IMG/VR virus record: IMGVR_UViG_3300032236_001065 | Location: 17,524-81,523 of that record | Reading direction: 5' to 3' (one strand) | DNA length: 64,000 bases | Source of the DNA: a virus | Shown: one piece after another, positions 51,646 through 58,167 of the stretch | Layout: every line of letters begins with the position of its first letter | Numbering within the stretch: position 1 is the stretch's first letter | Made by a program: the position numbers and the translations under genes | Notes under the pieces: model-generated | What the model saw: the letters and a program-made list of their open reading frames with translations, nothing else | Told to the model about the DNA's origin: nothing | Databases searched by the model: none

Positions 51646-52452
51646 ATGGATTTTGTACAAAAAAGAGAATTTTCAGATGAAAAGCGTAAGCAAATGGCAT
51701 CAGCAGGTCACGCTATGCCAGATGGTTCTTTTCCTATTGAGAATGTAACTGATTTGCACAATGCAATCCAATCAGTAGGTCGCTCAAGTAATTATGCTAA
51801 AGCTAAGGCTCACATTATTCAAAGAGCAAAAGACTTAGAAGCAACAAACATCCTTCCAGATGATTGGAAGGTTAAAAAGTTTATTGATGATGTTAAGGAT
51901 GCATTTGAAAAGGCAATCGGTACATCTTCTTCAGTAGACCAAGAGCGTGACGAAAGAAGCGTTGAAAACTACGTTAGACAAAGTGCTAACACAGACACAA
52001 AATCTCAGATAGGAGGTACAATAATGTCAAACACAACAGAGCCAGATCCACAGGGATCTATTGCAGTACAAAAGGATTTGCCTAACGCAGATCGTGCAGC
52101 ATCACCAGCAATTGTTGATCAAGAGACTCGCCCAGAAGGTGATGTTTCTCCATCAGCAGCAGCACACAATGTTCCAGATGTTTCAACAGGTGGAGCAGGT
52201 GTCTATAAGGCTGGAATGACTTGCCCAGATTGCGGTCAGGCAGTATCACACAAGTGTGCAGCTGATTCAGCTGCAGACGATGAGTCAAAGGTTGAGAAGT
52301 CAGCAACAGATGATGAGGTTACAGAAACAGTTGAAAAAGCTGCAGATGAGCCAGAGTCTAAGGAAGAAGCTGCTAAGGAAACAGCCGAAGACGAGAAGGC
52401 GGAAATGAAGAAGTCCCTTTGGGGCGGAGCATTTGCACCATTAAAGCCATAA
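51646..52452 (+). CDS. Scaffold-like capsid protein with internal start
   Basis: 268 residues, starting right after the previous stop. Residues about 10-85 (FSDEKRKQMASAGHAMPDGSFPI, ENVTDLHNAIQSVGR, then ILPDDWKVKKF) match a domain I have seen fused to phage head and scaffold proteins. The rest is acidic, Glu/Ala-rich, with a C-x2-C and HKC knuckle near residue 195 (TCPDCGQAV) and a C-terminal KKSLWGGAFAPLKP. An internal start at 52024 has a strong ribosome site. I infer a capsid assembly role. Confidence 0.6.
   Translation: MDFVQKREFSDEKRKQMASAGHAMPDGSFPIENVTDLHNAIQSVGRSSNYAKAKAHIIQRAKDLEATNILPDDWKVKKFIDDVKDAFEKAIGTSSSVDQERDERSVENYVRQSANTDTKSQIGGTIMSNTTEPDPQGSIAVQKDLPNADRAASPAIVDQETRPEGDVSPSAAAHNVPDVSTGGAGVYKAGMTCPDCGQAVSHKCAADSAADDESKVEKSATDDEVTETVEKAADEPESKEEAAKETAEDEKAEMKKSLWGGAFAPLKP
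52024..52452 (+). CDS. Internal in-frame form of the scaffold-like protein
   Basis: 142 residues. ATG 52024 is codon 127 of the 51646 gene, in the same frame, preceded by AGGAGGTACAAT. It omits the N-terminal helical domain and keeps the acidic tail, the Cys knuckle and the W-x-G-x-F C-terminus. This parallels the internal start in the protease-scaffold gene at 1695. Production is inferred from the ribosome site. Confidence 0.6.
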   Translation: MSNTTEPDPQGSIAVQKDLPNADRAASPAIVDQETRPEGDVSPSAAAHNVPDVSTGGAGVYKAGMTCPDCGQAVSHKCAADSAADDESKVEKSATDDEVTETVEKAADEPESKEEAAKETAEDEKAEMKKSLWGGAFAPLKP

Positions 52453-52459
52453 GTTAATT

Positions 52460-52475
52460 ATATATACGTATATAT
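52460..52475 (+). other. 16-bp AT-rich palindrome
   Basis: A perfect palindrome ATATATACGTATATAT centred on TACGTA, between the scaffold-like gene and the hairpin at 52482. It could be a regulator operator or part of a promoter; no binding protein is known. Confidence 0.4.
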
Positions 52476-52481
52476 GTGCAT

Positions 52482-52501
52482 AAGGACGGGAAACCGTCCT
52501 T
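52482..52501 (+). terminator. GAAA-loop hairpin
   Basis: AAGGACGG-GAAA-CCGTCCTT, 8 bp, followed by GTGTATTTA. It resembles the hairpin at 50921 in loop and flanks. Terminator, or leader of the next gene. Confidence 0.6.
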
Positions 52502-52521
52502 GTGTATTTAGAAAGGAAATG

Positions 52522-52890
52522 ATGAGAGTATTAGTTTTTGGAGACAAAAATTGGCGGGATTATAATGATGTTATCCGCCAACTTACAGTATTAATTGATG
52601 ACCGTAAACACTTCTATCCAGATGATAAAGAATATGTATTTGTACATAAAGGTCTTCAGGGTGCAGAAAATATGGTAACAGAATATATTGGAAAAACCGA
52701 GAGATTCCTTAGACAAAAAGGCTATAAGATCAAAGAAGAATTAGTTAGAGATCGGACATCATATTCTGATGTCACTATGATTGAATCTATGCCAGATTTT
52801 GCTCTCATATTCGGGGATTGTCCAAGAAATAGACAATGCATTAAGTTGCTTGAAGCATATCAAATCCCGTTCAGAAATATCAAAGAATAA
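52522..52890 (+). CDS. SLOG/YspA-like (DUF2493) protein
   Basis: 122 residues from ATG 52522, five nt after AAAGG (ATG 52519 is adjacent). VLVFGDKNWRDYNDVI, HKGLQGAENMVTEYI and MPDFALIFGDCPRN, with LLEAYQIPF near the end, match the Rossmann-like SLOG fold of YspA/DUF2493 proteins. These are thought to sense nucleotide-like ligands. It precedes the GroES promoter. The role in the phage is unknown. Confidence 0.65.
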   Translation: MRVLVFGDKNWRDYNDVIRQLTVLIDDRKHFYPDDKEYVFVHKGLQGAENMVTEYIGKTERFLRQKGYKIKEELVRDRTSYSDVTMIESMPDFALIFGDCPRNRQCIKLLEAYQIPFRNIKE

Positions 52891-52892
52891 GC

Positions 52893-52922
52893 TTGACACA
52901 AGCTCTATAAAACTGATACAAT
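52893..52922 (+). promoter_or_regulatory. Promoter TTGACA-N18-TACAAT for the GroES unit
   Basis: TTGACA (52893-52898) directly follows the previous stop. The spacer is 18 bp and TACAAT lies at 52917-52922. AAAGGAA precedes the GroES ATG. Confidence 0.75.
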
Positions 52923-52954
52923 AGTATTAATGTACCTACTAACAAAGGAAATGA

Positions 52955-53260
52955 ATGACAAATATTGACCCACTAGGTGGTCTAATTCTAGTCAAAGAAA
53001 TAGAACAACAAGATAAACGCACAAAATCTGGTCTGGTTATTGCTGCAACCGCACAAGAATCAGAACTTAAGCGTGGAGAAATTGTAAAGCTTGGCCCAGG
53101 TGAGCGGGATCAAGAAGGAAAGATACATACAATCCCACTTGAAATCGGACAAATTATAATTTATAATGAAGGAAATGCAACAGAAGTTACAGATGCATTA
53201 AGCGAAAAATATCAATTTATCAATTGGCGACACCTACTAGGAGTAGAAAATAATGGCTAA
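52955..53260 (+). CDS. GroES-like co-chaperonin
   Basis: 101 residues, the size of GroES. IDPLGGLILVKEIEQQDKRTKSGLVIA, GEIVKLGPGERDQEG and a later QIIIYNEGNATEV fit the chaperonin-10 fold: a mobile loop (about 16-32, KRTKSGLVI) and a beta-barrel core. It should cap the host GroEL (no phage GroEL is seen) for folding capsid proteins, as gp31 does in T4. It leads a cluster with WhiB, thioredoxin and an HslV-like protein. Confidence 0.8.
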   Translation: MTNIDPLGGLILVKEIEQQDKRTKSGLVIAATAQESELKRGEIVKLGPGERDQEGKIHTIPLEIGQIIIYNEGNATEVTDALSEKYQFINWRHLLGVENNG

Positions 53261-53483
53261 GTTAACATTAGATTACGATTCAGCACACAAGTTTGTTGAA
53301 AAGAATAAGGATCAAGGCTTCTTTTGGGATGGCTTTACAATTGTAAAGTGGTCCCCTAGCAACAATGGTTTTATGCAACCAAATGGTTTATATAGAAACG
53401 GCAAGTGGGGATATTCAAATCGTTATGATTTGAAGTCAAACGGCACTTGGGATATAAGCGAGAAGTATGCCAAGTTCGTTTAA
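53253..53483 (+). CDS. Hypothetical protein, aromatic-rich
   Basis: 76 residues. Rich in Trp, Tyr, Phe, Gly and Asn (FFWDGFTIVKWSPSNNGFMQPNG; NGKWGYSNRYDLKSNGTWD). The start overlaps GroES by 8 nt. Two WG-type turns suggest a compact beta domain. Not recognised; perhaps a nucleic-acid or ligand-binding mini-protein. Confidence 0.55.
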   Translation: MAKLTLDYDSAHKFVEKNKDQGFFWDGFTIVKWSPSNNGFMQPNGLYRNGKWGYSNRYDLKSNGTWDISEKYAKFV

Positions 53484-53805
53484 TTTCTTAGGCATAGACA
53501 AGGAAGACCTTCAATGGTATCACCTTGCTGTATGCAATGGTATGACAACTAGACCAGACTTTGATTGGTTCTATGACTTGTATGAAGCTGACAAAGAAGC
53601 TGCAAAACAAGTTGATGAAATGTGTTTGTCATGTCCAGTTATTAAGATTTGTTACGAACAGGGCGTTAAGAATAAAGAAAAAGGCGTGTGGGGCGGGGTT
53701 TACATGGATCTTGGCAGACAAGATAAACAACATAACTCACACAAAACTCCTGAAACATGGAAGAAGTTAAAGAAGATTCATGGCACAAATAAAATACACG
53801 GTTGA
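53467..53805 (+). CDS. WhiB-like iron-sulphur regulator
   Basis: 112 residues. Cysteines at 23, 53, 56 and 62 give C-x29-C-x2-C-x5-C exactly as in the Wbl family, with the G-V-W-G-G turn at 73-77. Wbl proteins bind a 4Fe-4S cluster and regulate transcription through sigma-factor contact, and are essentially confined to actinobacteria and their phages. This is the strongest evidence for the host. It may redirect host transcription; it overlaps the next gene by 26 nt. Confidence 0.92.
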   Translation: MPSSFNFLGIDKEDLQWYHLAVCNGMTTRPDFDWFYDLYEADKEAAKQVDEMCLSCPVIKICYEQGVKNKEKGVWGGVYMDLGRQDKQHNSHKTPETWKKLKKIHGTNKIHG

Positions 53806-54034
53806 AATGGCTAAAAAAATACGGGAAATAAAATGTCCCGTAAAAAATTTAGTAATGGATGTTAGGGCAAGACCTAATTATCTGGCTTTAACTGTGTATG
53901 AAGAAAATGTCATGGAGTATAACGAGTCTCAAAGAATGCAATTGATGGAATACCTATTATTGGTAAGACAATTAATTCAATCTTATGGGACACCATGTGA
54001 GCTGGAGGGAATCCAAGGCAATGTCAGATCATGA
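53780..54034 (+). CDS. Small conserved hypothetical protein
   Basis: 84 residues from ATG 53780 (ATG 53807 is an alternative after the WhiB stop). IKYTVEMAKKIREIKCPVKNLVMDVRARPNYLALTVYEENVMEYNESQRMQLMEYLLLVR. It seems a small alpha/beta protein. It sits in a tightly overlapped run of genes after WhiB. Function unknown. Confidence 0.5.
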   Translation: MAQIKYTVEMAKKIREIKCPVKNLVMDVRARPNYLALTVYEENVMEYNESQRMQLMEYLLLVRQLIQSYGTPCELEGIQGNVRS

Positions 54035-54230
54035 GGAAACAATAGAGTTTGTATATATCCCAGATGAGGGTATCTACGGAACTATTATCCAATACGGTGC
54101 TTGGTCATCATTAATTGAATATTATGATGGCGGAATTAAATACACCATTGAAATCCCCAACGATGAATATATTGTTGTAGATGAAATCGGTGTCGGATAT
54201 ATTGATGAAACGGAAGAAGATAACGAATGA
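54021..54230 (+). CDS. Small acidic beta protein
   Basis: 69 residues from ATG 54021 behind GGAGGGAATCC, 14 nt into the previous gene. Many strand-like segments (TIEFVYIPDEGIYGTIIQYGAWSSLIEYYDGGIKYTIEI) and an acidic tail. Overlaps its next neighbour by 4 nt. Unknown function; the run of coupled genes suggests co-regulation with WhiB. Confidence 0.55.
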   Translation: MSDHEETIEFVYIPDEGIYGTIIQYGAWSSLIEYYDGGIKYTIEIPNDEYIVVDEIGVGYIDETEEDNE

Positions 54231-54457
54231 ATTGTTACTCTTGTAATAAACAAAAGGCAGGCCTTGAGCCTACTAGATCATCTCTTATTCCAGGTATCAC
54301 ATTATTTTTGTGTGCTACTTGCATTGAAGAGAAAATGGAGCCACGTTGGGTTGTTATCTTGGCGGGGCGTCAAAACGGACCTGAATATGTAAGAGATTGT
54401 GTATTAAAGAGACGTTATTTTGGACATACAATTACAGCGGAGGAATTAATTGCTTAA
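54227..54457 (+). CDS. Small zinc-ribbon conserved protein
   Basis: 76 residues. CYSC at 3-6 and CATC at about 29-32, then a conserved segment (EPRWVVILAGRQNGPEYVRDCVLKRRYFG). I recognise this as a small protein common in AT-rich actinophages with no known function. The four cysteines likely bind zinc. It overlaps the thioredoxin gene by 8 nt. Confidence 0.65.
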   Translation: MNCYSCNKQKAGLEPTRSSLIPGITLFLCATCIEEKMEPRWVVILAGRQNGPEYVRDCVLKRRYFGHTITAEELIA

Positions 54458-54746
54458 GATTACAGATGATGTAAAAGAGTTTCAGGCTGAAGATGAATGT
54501 GTAGTTTATTTTACAGCAGCTTGGTGTAATCCATGTAAGCAATTAAAGCCACATTATGGAAAAGTCTCAGTAATAGACGCTGAAACTAACTATTATATGG
54601 TTGATGTTGACAAGATACCCTCAGATACGGTAGAATATTATGGTATCAAAAGCATTCCCCAAATTTTTCTTATGCAAAAGGGGAAGATTGTTGAACGAAT
54701 TGAATCCCGTACAGCCGAAGCTATCTTGGAGGAATTAGGTAAGTGA
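54450..54746 (+). CDS. Thioredoxin-like protein
   Basis: 98 residues, TTG start behind GCGGAGGAA. W-C-N-P-C at 25-29 is the redox-active site, and cis-Pro in KSIPQIF (near residue 70). Fold order is complete (YFTAAWCNPCKQL, DVDKIPSDTVEYYGIK, GKIVERIESRTAEAIL). It reduces disulphides, perhaps to feed ribonucleotide reductase or chaperones, or to serve the WhiB regulator. Overlaps the HslV-like gene by 4 nt. Confidence 0.85.
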   Translation: MLKITDDVKEFQAEDECVVYFTAAWCNPCKQLKPHYGKVSVIDAETNYYMVDVDKIPSDTVEYYGIKSIPQIFLMQKGKIVERIESRTAEAILEELGK

Positions 54747-55288
54747 CAACAATCGTAGCAGTATGTAAAAATGGAAATGTTACTATTGGTTCAGACTCTC
54801 AAGTTACCGATAATGCACGTCCAAATATGCATCCATCTATGCAAAAAGTTACCAAAAATAATGGTTGGCTAGTTGCGGGTAGTGGTGATTCGCAGCCATG
54901 CGACATATTGCAACATGTATTTGTTCCACCAATTCCTACAGTAAAAGAAAGAGAAAATCTTTATCGTTTTATGGTTGTTAAATTTATTCCTGCAATGAAA
55001 GAATGTCTAGAGGAATATGGTTGGAAAGAAGATCAAAACGACAAAGATTCTGGATTCAATATGCTATTTGCATTTGATGGAGAAGTATTTGATATTGGAA
55101 ATGATTTTAGTGTTATGCTGAATAGCGACGGCATTTATGGTGTTGGCTCAGGCTCACCATTCGCTATTGGTGCGTTGTACGCTGGGGCAAGTATAGAGAA
55201 GGCTCTTGAAATTGCTGCTAACAATGATATTTATACATCTGGACCATTCCATATTGTAAAACAACAGAAACAATCAAAGAAGGCTTGA
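54743..55288 (+). CDS. HslV/proteasome-beta-like N-terminal nucleophile protein
   Basis: 181 residues, GTG start. After Met removal the N-terminus would be TTIVAVCKNGNVTIGSDSQ, the pattern of HslV/20S-beta peptidases with catalytic Thr-1. The segment NSDGIYGVGSGSPFAIGALYAG, then ALEIAANNDIYTSGPFHIV matches the HslV C-terminal half (GSGGP.A, A.DI.IYT motifs). The nucleophile, the Asp of GSDSQ and other core residues appear present. It may be a small phage protease or a proteasome-interfering decoy. Its stop overlaps the next -35. Confidence 0.75.
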   Translation: MTTIVAVCKNGNVTIGSDSQVTDNARPNMHPSMQKVTKNNGWLVAGSGDSQPCDILQHVFVPPIPTVKERENLYRFMVVKFIPAMKECLEEYGWKEDQNDKDSGFNMLFAFDGEVFDIGNDFSVMLNSDGIYGVGSGSPFAIGALYAGASIEKALEIAANNDIYTSGPFHIVKQQKQSKKA

Positions 55289-55314
55289 CAAAAACTATAA
55301 CAATAAGTTATAAT
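55285..55314 (+). promoter_or_regulatory. Promoter TTGACA-N18-TATAAT for the secreted protein
   Basis: TTGACA (55285-55290) contains the TGA stop of the HslV-like gene. The spacer is 18 bp and TATAAT lies at 55309-55314. Confidence 0.8.
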
Positions 55315-55323
55315 CAAAGTATT

Positions 55324-55354
55324 GGCTGCATCCGCAGCCATTATCCTGTACAGG
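55324..55354 (+). promoter_or_regulatory. Structured leader of the secreted protein
   Basis: GGCTGC-ATCC-GCAGCC hairpin (55324-55339) and the palindrome CCTGTACAGG (55345-55354) in a leader of about 55 nt. They may stabilise the mRNA or bind a regulator. Confidence 0.5.
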
Positions 55355-55376
55355 GATACTAACTAGATAGGAAACT

Positions 55377-56456
55377 ATGAAGACAAATAAGAAGATCGCT
55401 CTTGCAACCGCTGCAGCTCTTGCAATCGTGGGCATCTCTGCTTCAGCACACGCAGCACCGCTTGCGGTAACAGTGGCTGGGTCAGCAAACACAACAACTT
55501 CTGCAGCACCAGCAACAGTGGCCGTACCTGCATCTAACGTAATTGATTCAGGTCATTCTATTGCTCTTGCAGCAACAGCAGATACCAATACTGTAGTAAC
55601 ATTTACTGCAACAGGTTCTGTTAAGCTTGCATCAGCATTGAACACTACACTAGCACCAGTTAGCACTGCTTCTGGTGTAACATCTGCTTCTGTAACCTCA
55701 CAGGGTACAGCAGTAACAGAATATGCTTATACAACAAGCACATCAGTTGGCTCTGTAACCATTACAAATGGTGCATATTCAACAATCATTTACATTCAAG
55801 GTACAGCGGGAGTAGCATCAAATGTTGCAGTTTCAGTACCAGCATCAGCCGCAATTAATACTGCACCAACAATTTCTGTTTCAGCAACAGACGTTTTTGG
55901 AAACGCAGTTGGTGGAGAAACCGTATCAGTAACACTTATCGGAGCAACATTCTCTGATCTTAGTGTAACCAAGTCCCTAGTTACATCAACCGCAGCAAAT
56001 GTTCTTGCTGATAATACCCTTACTTTGGGTTCAAAGTCTGCTACTTTGGCTGCAGTTTCTGCAGGTACAGTAACAGCAGTTGCTACAGATACTTCAATTG
56101 GTTCAGCAGTCACAGGATTGCCAGTCCCAGTTAAGTCAACTGCAGCATCATTTACTGTATCAGACCTAAACGCTTCAATCTCAGCATTGCAAGCACAGGT
56201 GTCTAGCCTAAGCAATACTATTGCATCTCTGCAAGCACAACTTGCAACTGCAAATGCAACTATTGCATCAAACAAGACTGCATCTGATTCAGCAACTGCT
56301 ACAGTACAGGCTTCATTTAATTCTGTACAAAAGTCATTCACTGCAGAGCAAGCAGCACACGCTGCTGATAAGATTTCTGCAGCAGCAAAGTATGCAGCAC
56401 TTGTTGCCAAGTACAACGCTATGGCTAAGAAGTACCACTTCTCAGCAACTAAGTAA
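55377..56456 (+). CDS. Secreted Ig-like surface protein
   Basis: 359 residues. Signal peptide (KKIALATAAALAIVGIS, cleavage likely after AHA, about residue 26). Then Ser/Thr/Val/Ala-rich Ig-like repeats (about 30-265; one with VSVPASAAINTAPTISVSATDVFGNAVGGETVSVTL), a coiled coil (LNASISALQAQVSSLSNTIASLQAQLATAN, about 265-300) and a basic C-terminus. Codon choice is optimised (GCA, ACA, GTA, GTT). Strong promoter, leader hairpins and a perfect terminator flank it. It may coat the infected cell or stop superinfection; that is inference. Confidence 0.75.
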   Translation: MKTNKKIALATAAALAIVGISASAHAAPLAVTVAGSANTTTSAAPATVAVPASNVIDSGHSIALAATADTNTVVTFTATGSVKLASALNTTLAPVSTASGVTSASVTSQGTAVTEYAYTTSTSVGSVTITNGAYSTIIYIQGTAGVASNVAVSVPASAAINTAPTISVSATDVFGNAVGGETVSVTLIGATFSDLSVTKSLVTSTAANVLADNTLTLGSKSATLAAVSAGTVTAVATDTSIGSAVTGLPVPVKSTAASFTVSDLNASISALQAQVSSLSNTIASLQAQLATANATIASNKTASDSATATVQASFNSVQKSFTAEQAAHAADKISAAAKYAALVAKYNAMAKKYHFSATK

Positions 56457-56470
56457 ATAACTTACCGATT

Positions 56471-56498
56471 GGGCGGGTTGAATAAACCCGCCCTTTTT
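56471..56498 (+). terminator. Strong rho-independent terminator
   Basis: GGGCGGG (56471-56477) pairs with CCCGCCC (56487-56493), loop TTGAATAAA, followed by TTTTT. Confidence 0.9.
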
Positions 56499-56524
56499 GG
56501 TAGAATAGAATAAAGGAGATATAA

Positions 56525-56806
56525 ATGGCTTGGTGGGTATCATGGGCACTTTCAGTATTAGGTGTCATAGGTATTTATTTGACGGGTAAGAAAAAATGGT
56601 ACGGGTTTGCAGTAGGAATTGCAAACGAATGTGCTTGGGTAATCTACTCTATAAATACAAAGCAATGGGGATTCATATTTGGATCAACAATTTATATCAC
56701 AGTTTATTCCTTTAATATAAACAAATGGCTTTCAGATGAAAGAAAGAATAAAATTAGAAATATGTTTCATATTAATCCTATGAACTATAGTAGAAAGAGT
56801 AAGTAA
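56525..56806 (+). CDS. Small membrane protein (PnuC-half-like)
   Basis: 93 residues with three likely membrane segments: WVSWALSVLGVIGIYLTG, KKKWYGFAVGIANECAWVIYS, and WGFIFGSTIYITVYSF. The spacing resembles half of a PnuC/SWEET-type transporter. AAAGGAGA precedes the ATG. A basic C-terminal tail (RKNKIRNMFHINPMNYSRKSK) follows. Transport of a nucleoside or sugar is conjecture. The next gene starts on its last base. Confidence 0.55.
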   Translation: MAWWVSWALSVLGVIGIYLTGKKKWYGFAVGIANECAWVIYSINTKQWGFIFGSTIYITVYSFNINKWLSDERKNKIRNMFHINPMNYSRKSK

Positions 56807-57027
56807 TGTCTAGCATACCACTATCAATGAAACAGCTTGAAGATATCGCAACGTCAGTAGCAAGAGATTTGCTAGAGAACTGGGCTTTGAACGATAGATT
56901 CACAGAGGAAGAACTTGAACAAGCAACGCAACACGCAGTAGACGATACAATTTTTGTAATCAACAACTTCATGGAGCATTTTAACGAATACATGATGTTT
57001 GAAGCAGAGAAGAAGAAGCTTAATTAA
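56806..57027 (+). CDS. Small acidic helical protein
   Basis: 73 residues. Helical and acidic: MKQLEDIATSVARDLLENWALNDRFTEEELEQATQHAVDDTIFVINNFMEHFNEYMMF. The TAATG start overlaps the previous gene. Function unknown; no motif seen. Confidence 0.5.
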   Translation: MSSIPLSMKQLEDIATSVARDLLENWALNDRFTEEELEQATQHAVDDTIFVINNFMEHFNEYMMFEAEKKKLN

Positions 57028-57040
57028 ATAAAGATAATGG

Positions 57041-57046
57041 TATAAT
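57041..57046 (+). promoter_or_regulatory. -10 TATAAT, leaderless promoter for 57056
   Basis: TGGTATAAT ends 9 nt before the ATG at 57056. No ribosome site between them and no clear -35. Confidence 0.45.
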
Positions 57047-57055
57047 AGTTTTACC

Positions 57056-57436
57056 ATGAAAAAATTCTTGCTTAAAGTCAGACATTTATTCCTTCACTTT
57101 GAAAAAAGAATAGAAGAGCTGTCAGACTGGACGGCAGAAATATCAGCCAGCCCTTGGTTCCTTATAGCACACGCTATTTGGTGGGCATGCTGGATTATAT
57201 TTAAGGTAGAACCGTTCCCATACGGCCTTCTGACCATGATTCTGAGCCTAGAGGCAATTGTATTATCAGCCTTGCTTTTATCTTCAAGCAACCGTGAAGG
57301 AGATGTAGAAAAAAAGATCGCCCGTAAAGATTTATCTATATCTAAAGAAACAAATTGGATGGTAGAAGAAATCCATGAAATTGTGCGGGACTTGCAAGAA
57401 GATGTTAGACTCCTTAGAGATGAGGAGGAAGAGTAA
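57056..57436 (+). CDS. DUF1003-like membrane protein
   Basis: 126 residues. Two membrane segments (PWFLIAHAIWWACWIIF and PFPYGLLTMILSLEAIVLSALLLSSSNREG) match the DUF1003 family, whose members have the PYP-x-LLT-x-ILSLEAI pattern. The C-terminal cytosolic helix is charged (KDLSISKETNWMVEEIHEIV). The family's function is not established. The start looks leaderless. It is followed by a 28-residue membrane peptide. Confidence 0.7.
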   Translation: MKKFLLKVRHLFLHFEKRIEELSDWTAEISASPWFLIAHAIWWACWIIFKVEPFPYGLLTMILSLEAIVLSALLLSSSNREGDVEKKIARKDLSISKETNWMVEEIHEIVRDLQEDVRLLRDEEEE

Positions 57437-57522
57437 TGGAATGCTTTTTGTTGTATGTTAGTATGTTGGTAATCATTGGTTTGTCTTTTAAGAACCATAA
57501 CGCCAATAAGCATAAGAAATAA
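57436..57522 (+). CDS. 28-residue membrane peptide
   Basis: 28 residues: a hydrophobic helix (FLLYVSMLVIIGLSF) followed by a basic tail (KNHNANKHKK). Its start overlaps the DUF1003-like stop (TAATG), with GAGGAGGAAG just before. It could be a membrane microprotein that works with its neighbour. Confidence 0.4.
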   Translation: MECFLLYVSMLVIIGLSFKNHNANKHKK

Positions 57523-57537
57523 TAGATAGGATATAAG

Positions 57538-57840
57538 ATGGATTTAGAGGCAGCCGAAAATGCTTGGCGTGACCCTAGAGATCAAATTCAATATAAGTCT
57601 TTAAATAAAGTTCCATGTCCTTGCAATATGTGTGCCAGATCCCGTAAATTTGAAAGGGATGAAATTATAGAGGCACTTGAAGATCATAAATTAACTTATC
57701 AAAAATACCGTGGCTCATCATTTGATGCAGATGGAAATATTCTATGGATGAAAGATGATGTGCAGTCTTATACAGATGCTGTAAACGCCGTCCTAGACTT
57801 TATAAAAGGGCGGGAACCAAAGAAAGAGCCACGCAAATGA
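57538..57840 (+). CDS. Small cysteine-motif hypothetical protein
   Basis: 100 residues. PCPCNMC near residue 26 provides three cysteines; the rest is charged and helical (DEIIEALEDHKLTYQKYR; YTDAVNAVLDFIKG). ATAGGATATAAG precedes the ATG. It overlaps the next gene by 4 nt. Function unknown. Confidence 0.55.
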   Translation: MDLEAAENAWRDPRDQIQYKSLNKVPCPCNMCARSRKFERDEIIEALEDHKLTYQKYRGSSFDADGNILWMKDDVQSYTDAVNAVLDFIKGREPKKEPRK

Positions 57841-58139
57841 TAACAGAACCAATATATAAAACTAAAATAATTCCATTAAGATGGTTTGCAAATATGTGTA
57901 ATCATTTAGCTATGTATCCATTTGGCAAAGCATTAAGACAATCAGATATTGCTGAAGATAATGGATGGGAAGATGTAAAACTAATTGGACATATATGGTG
58001 GAATTTACATAAAATAATTAATTACCCATACGAAAAATGGGGAACGACATACAGAGTTGTCAGCTGGGAATTTGATGGAGAAGAAGGCTGGACTTATTTT
58101 GGAATAAATACGATAGAAGATTGGGATACTATTGACTAA
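57837..58139 (+). CDS. Small Trp/His-rich hypothetical protein
   Basis: 100 residues. TKIIPLRWFANMCNHLAMYPFGKALRQ, IGHIWWNLHKIINYPYEKWG, EEGWTYFGINTIEDWD. Aromatic and His-rich, possibly a metal or ligand-binding small domain. Its end contains the -35 of the next promoter. Function unknown. Confidence 0.5.
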   Translation: MITEPIYKTKIIPLRWFANMCNHLAMYPFGKALRQSDIAEDNGWEDVKLIGHIWWNLHKIINYPYEKWGTTYRVVSWEFDGEEGWTYFGINTIEDWDTID

Positions 58140-58161
58140 TGTCAGTGGTGCGTGGTAGACT
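58132..58161 (+). promoter_or_regulatory. Leaderless promoter TTGACT-N18-TAGACT
   Basis: TTGACT (58132-58137) overlaps the previous stop. The 18-bp spacer and TAGACT (58156-58161) end 6 nt before the ATG at 58168. Confidence 0.65.
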
Positions 58162-58167
58162 AACGTC

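Noticed and set aside
55796-56416. 206-codon minus-strand ORF opposite the secreted protein
   Set aside because: Composition is a mirror of the Ala/Thr/Val-rich coding strand; the + strand gene has promoter, signal peptide and terminator.
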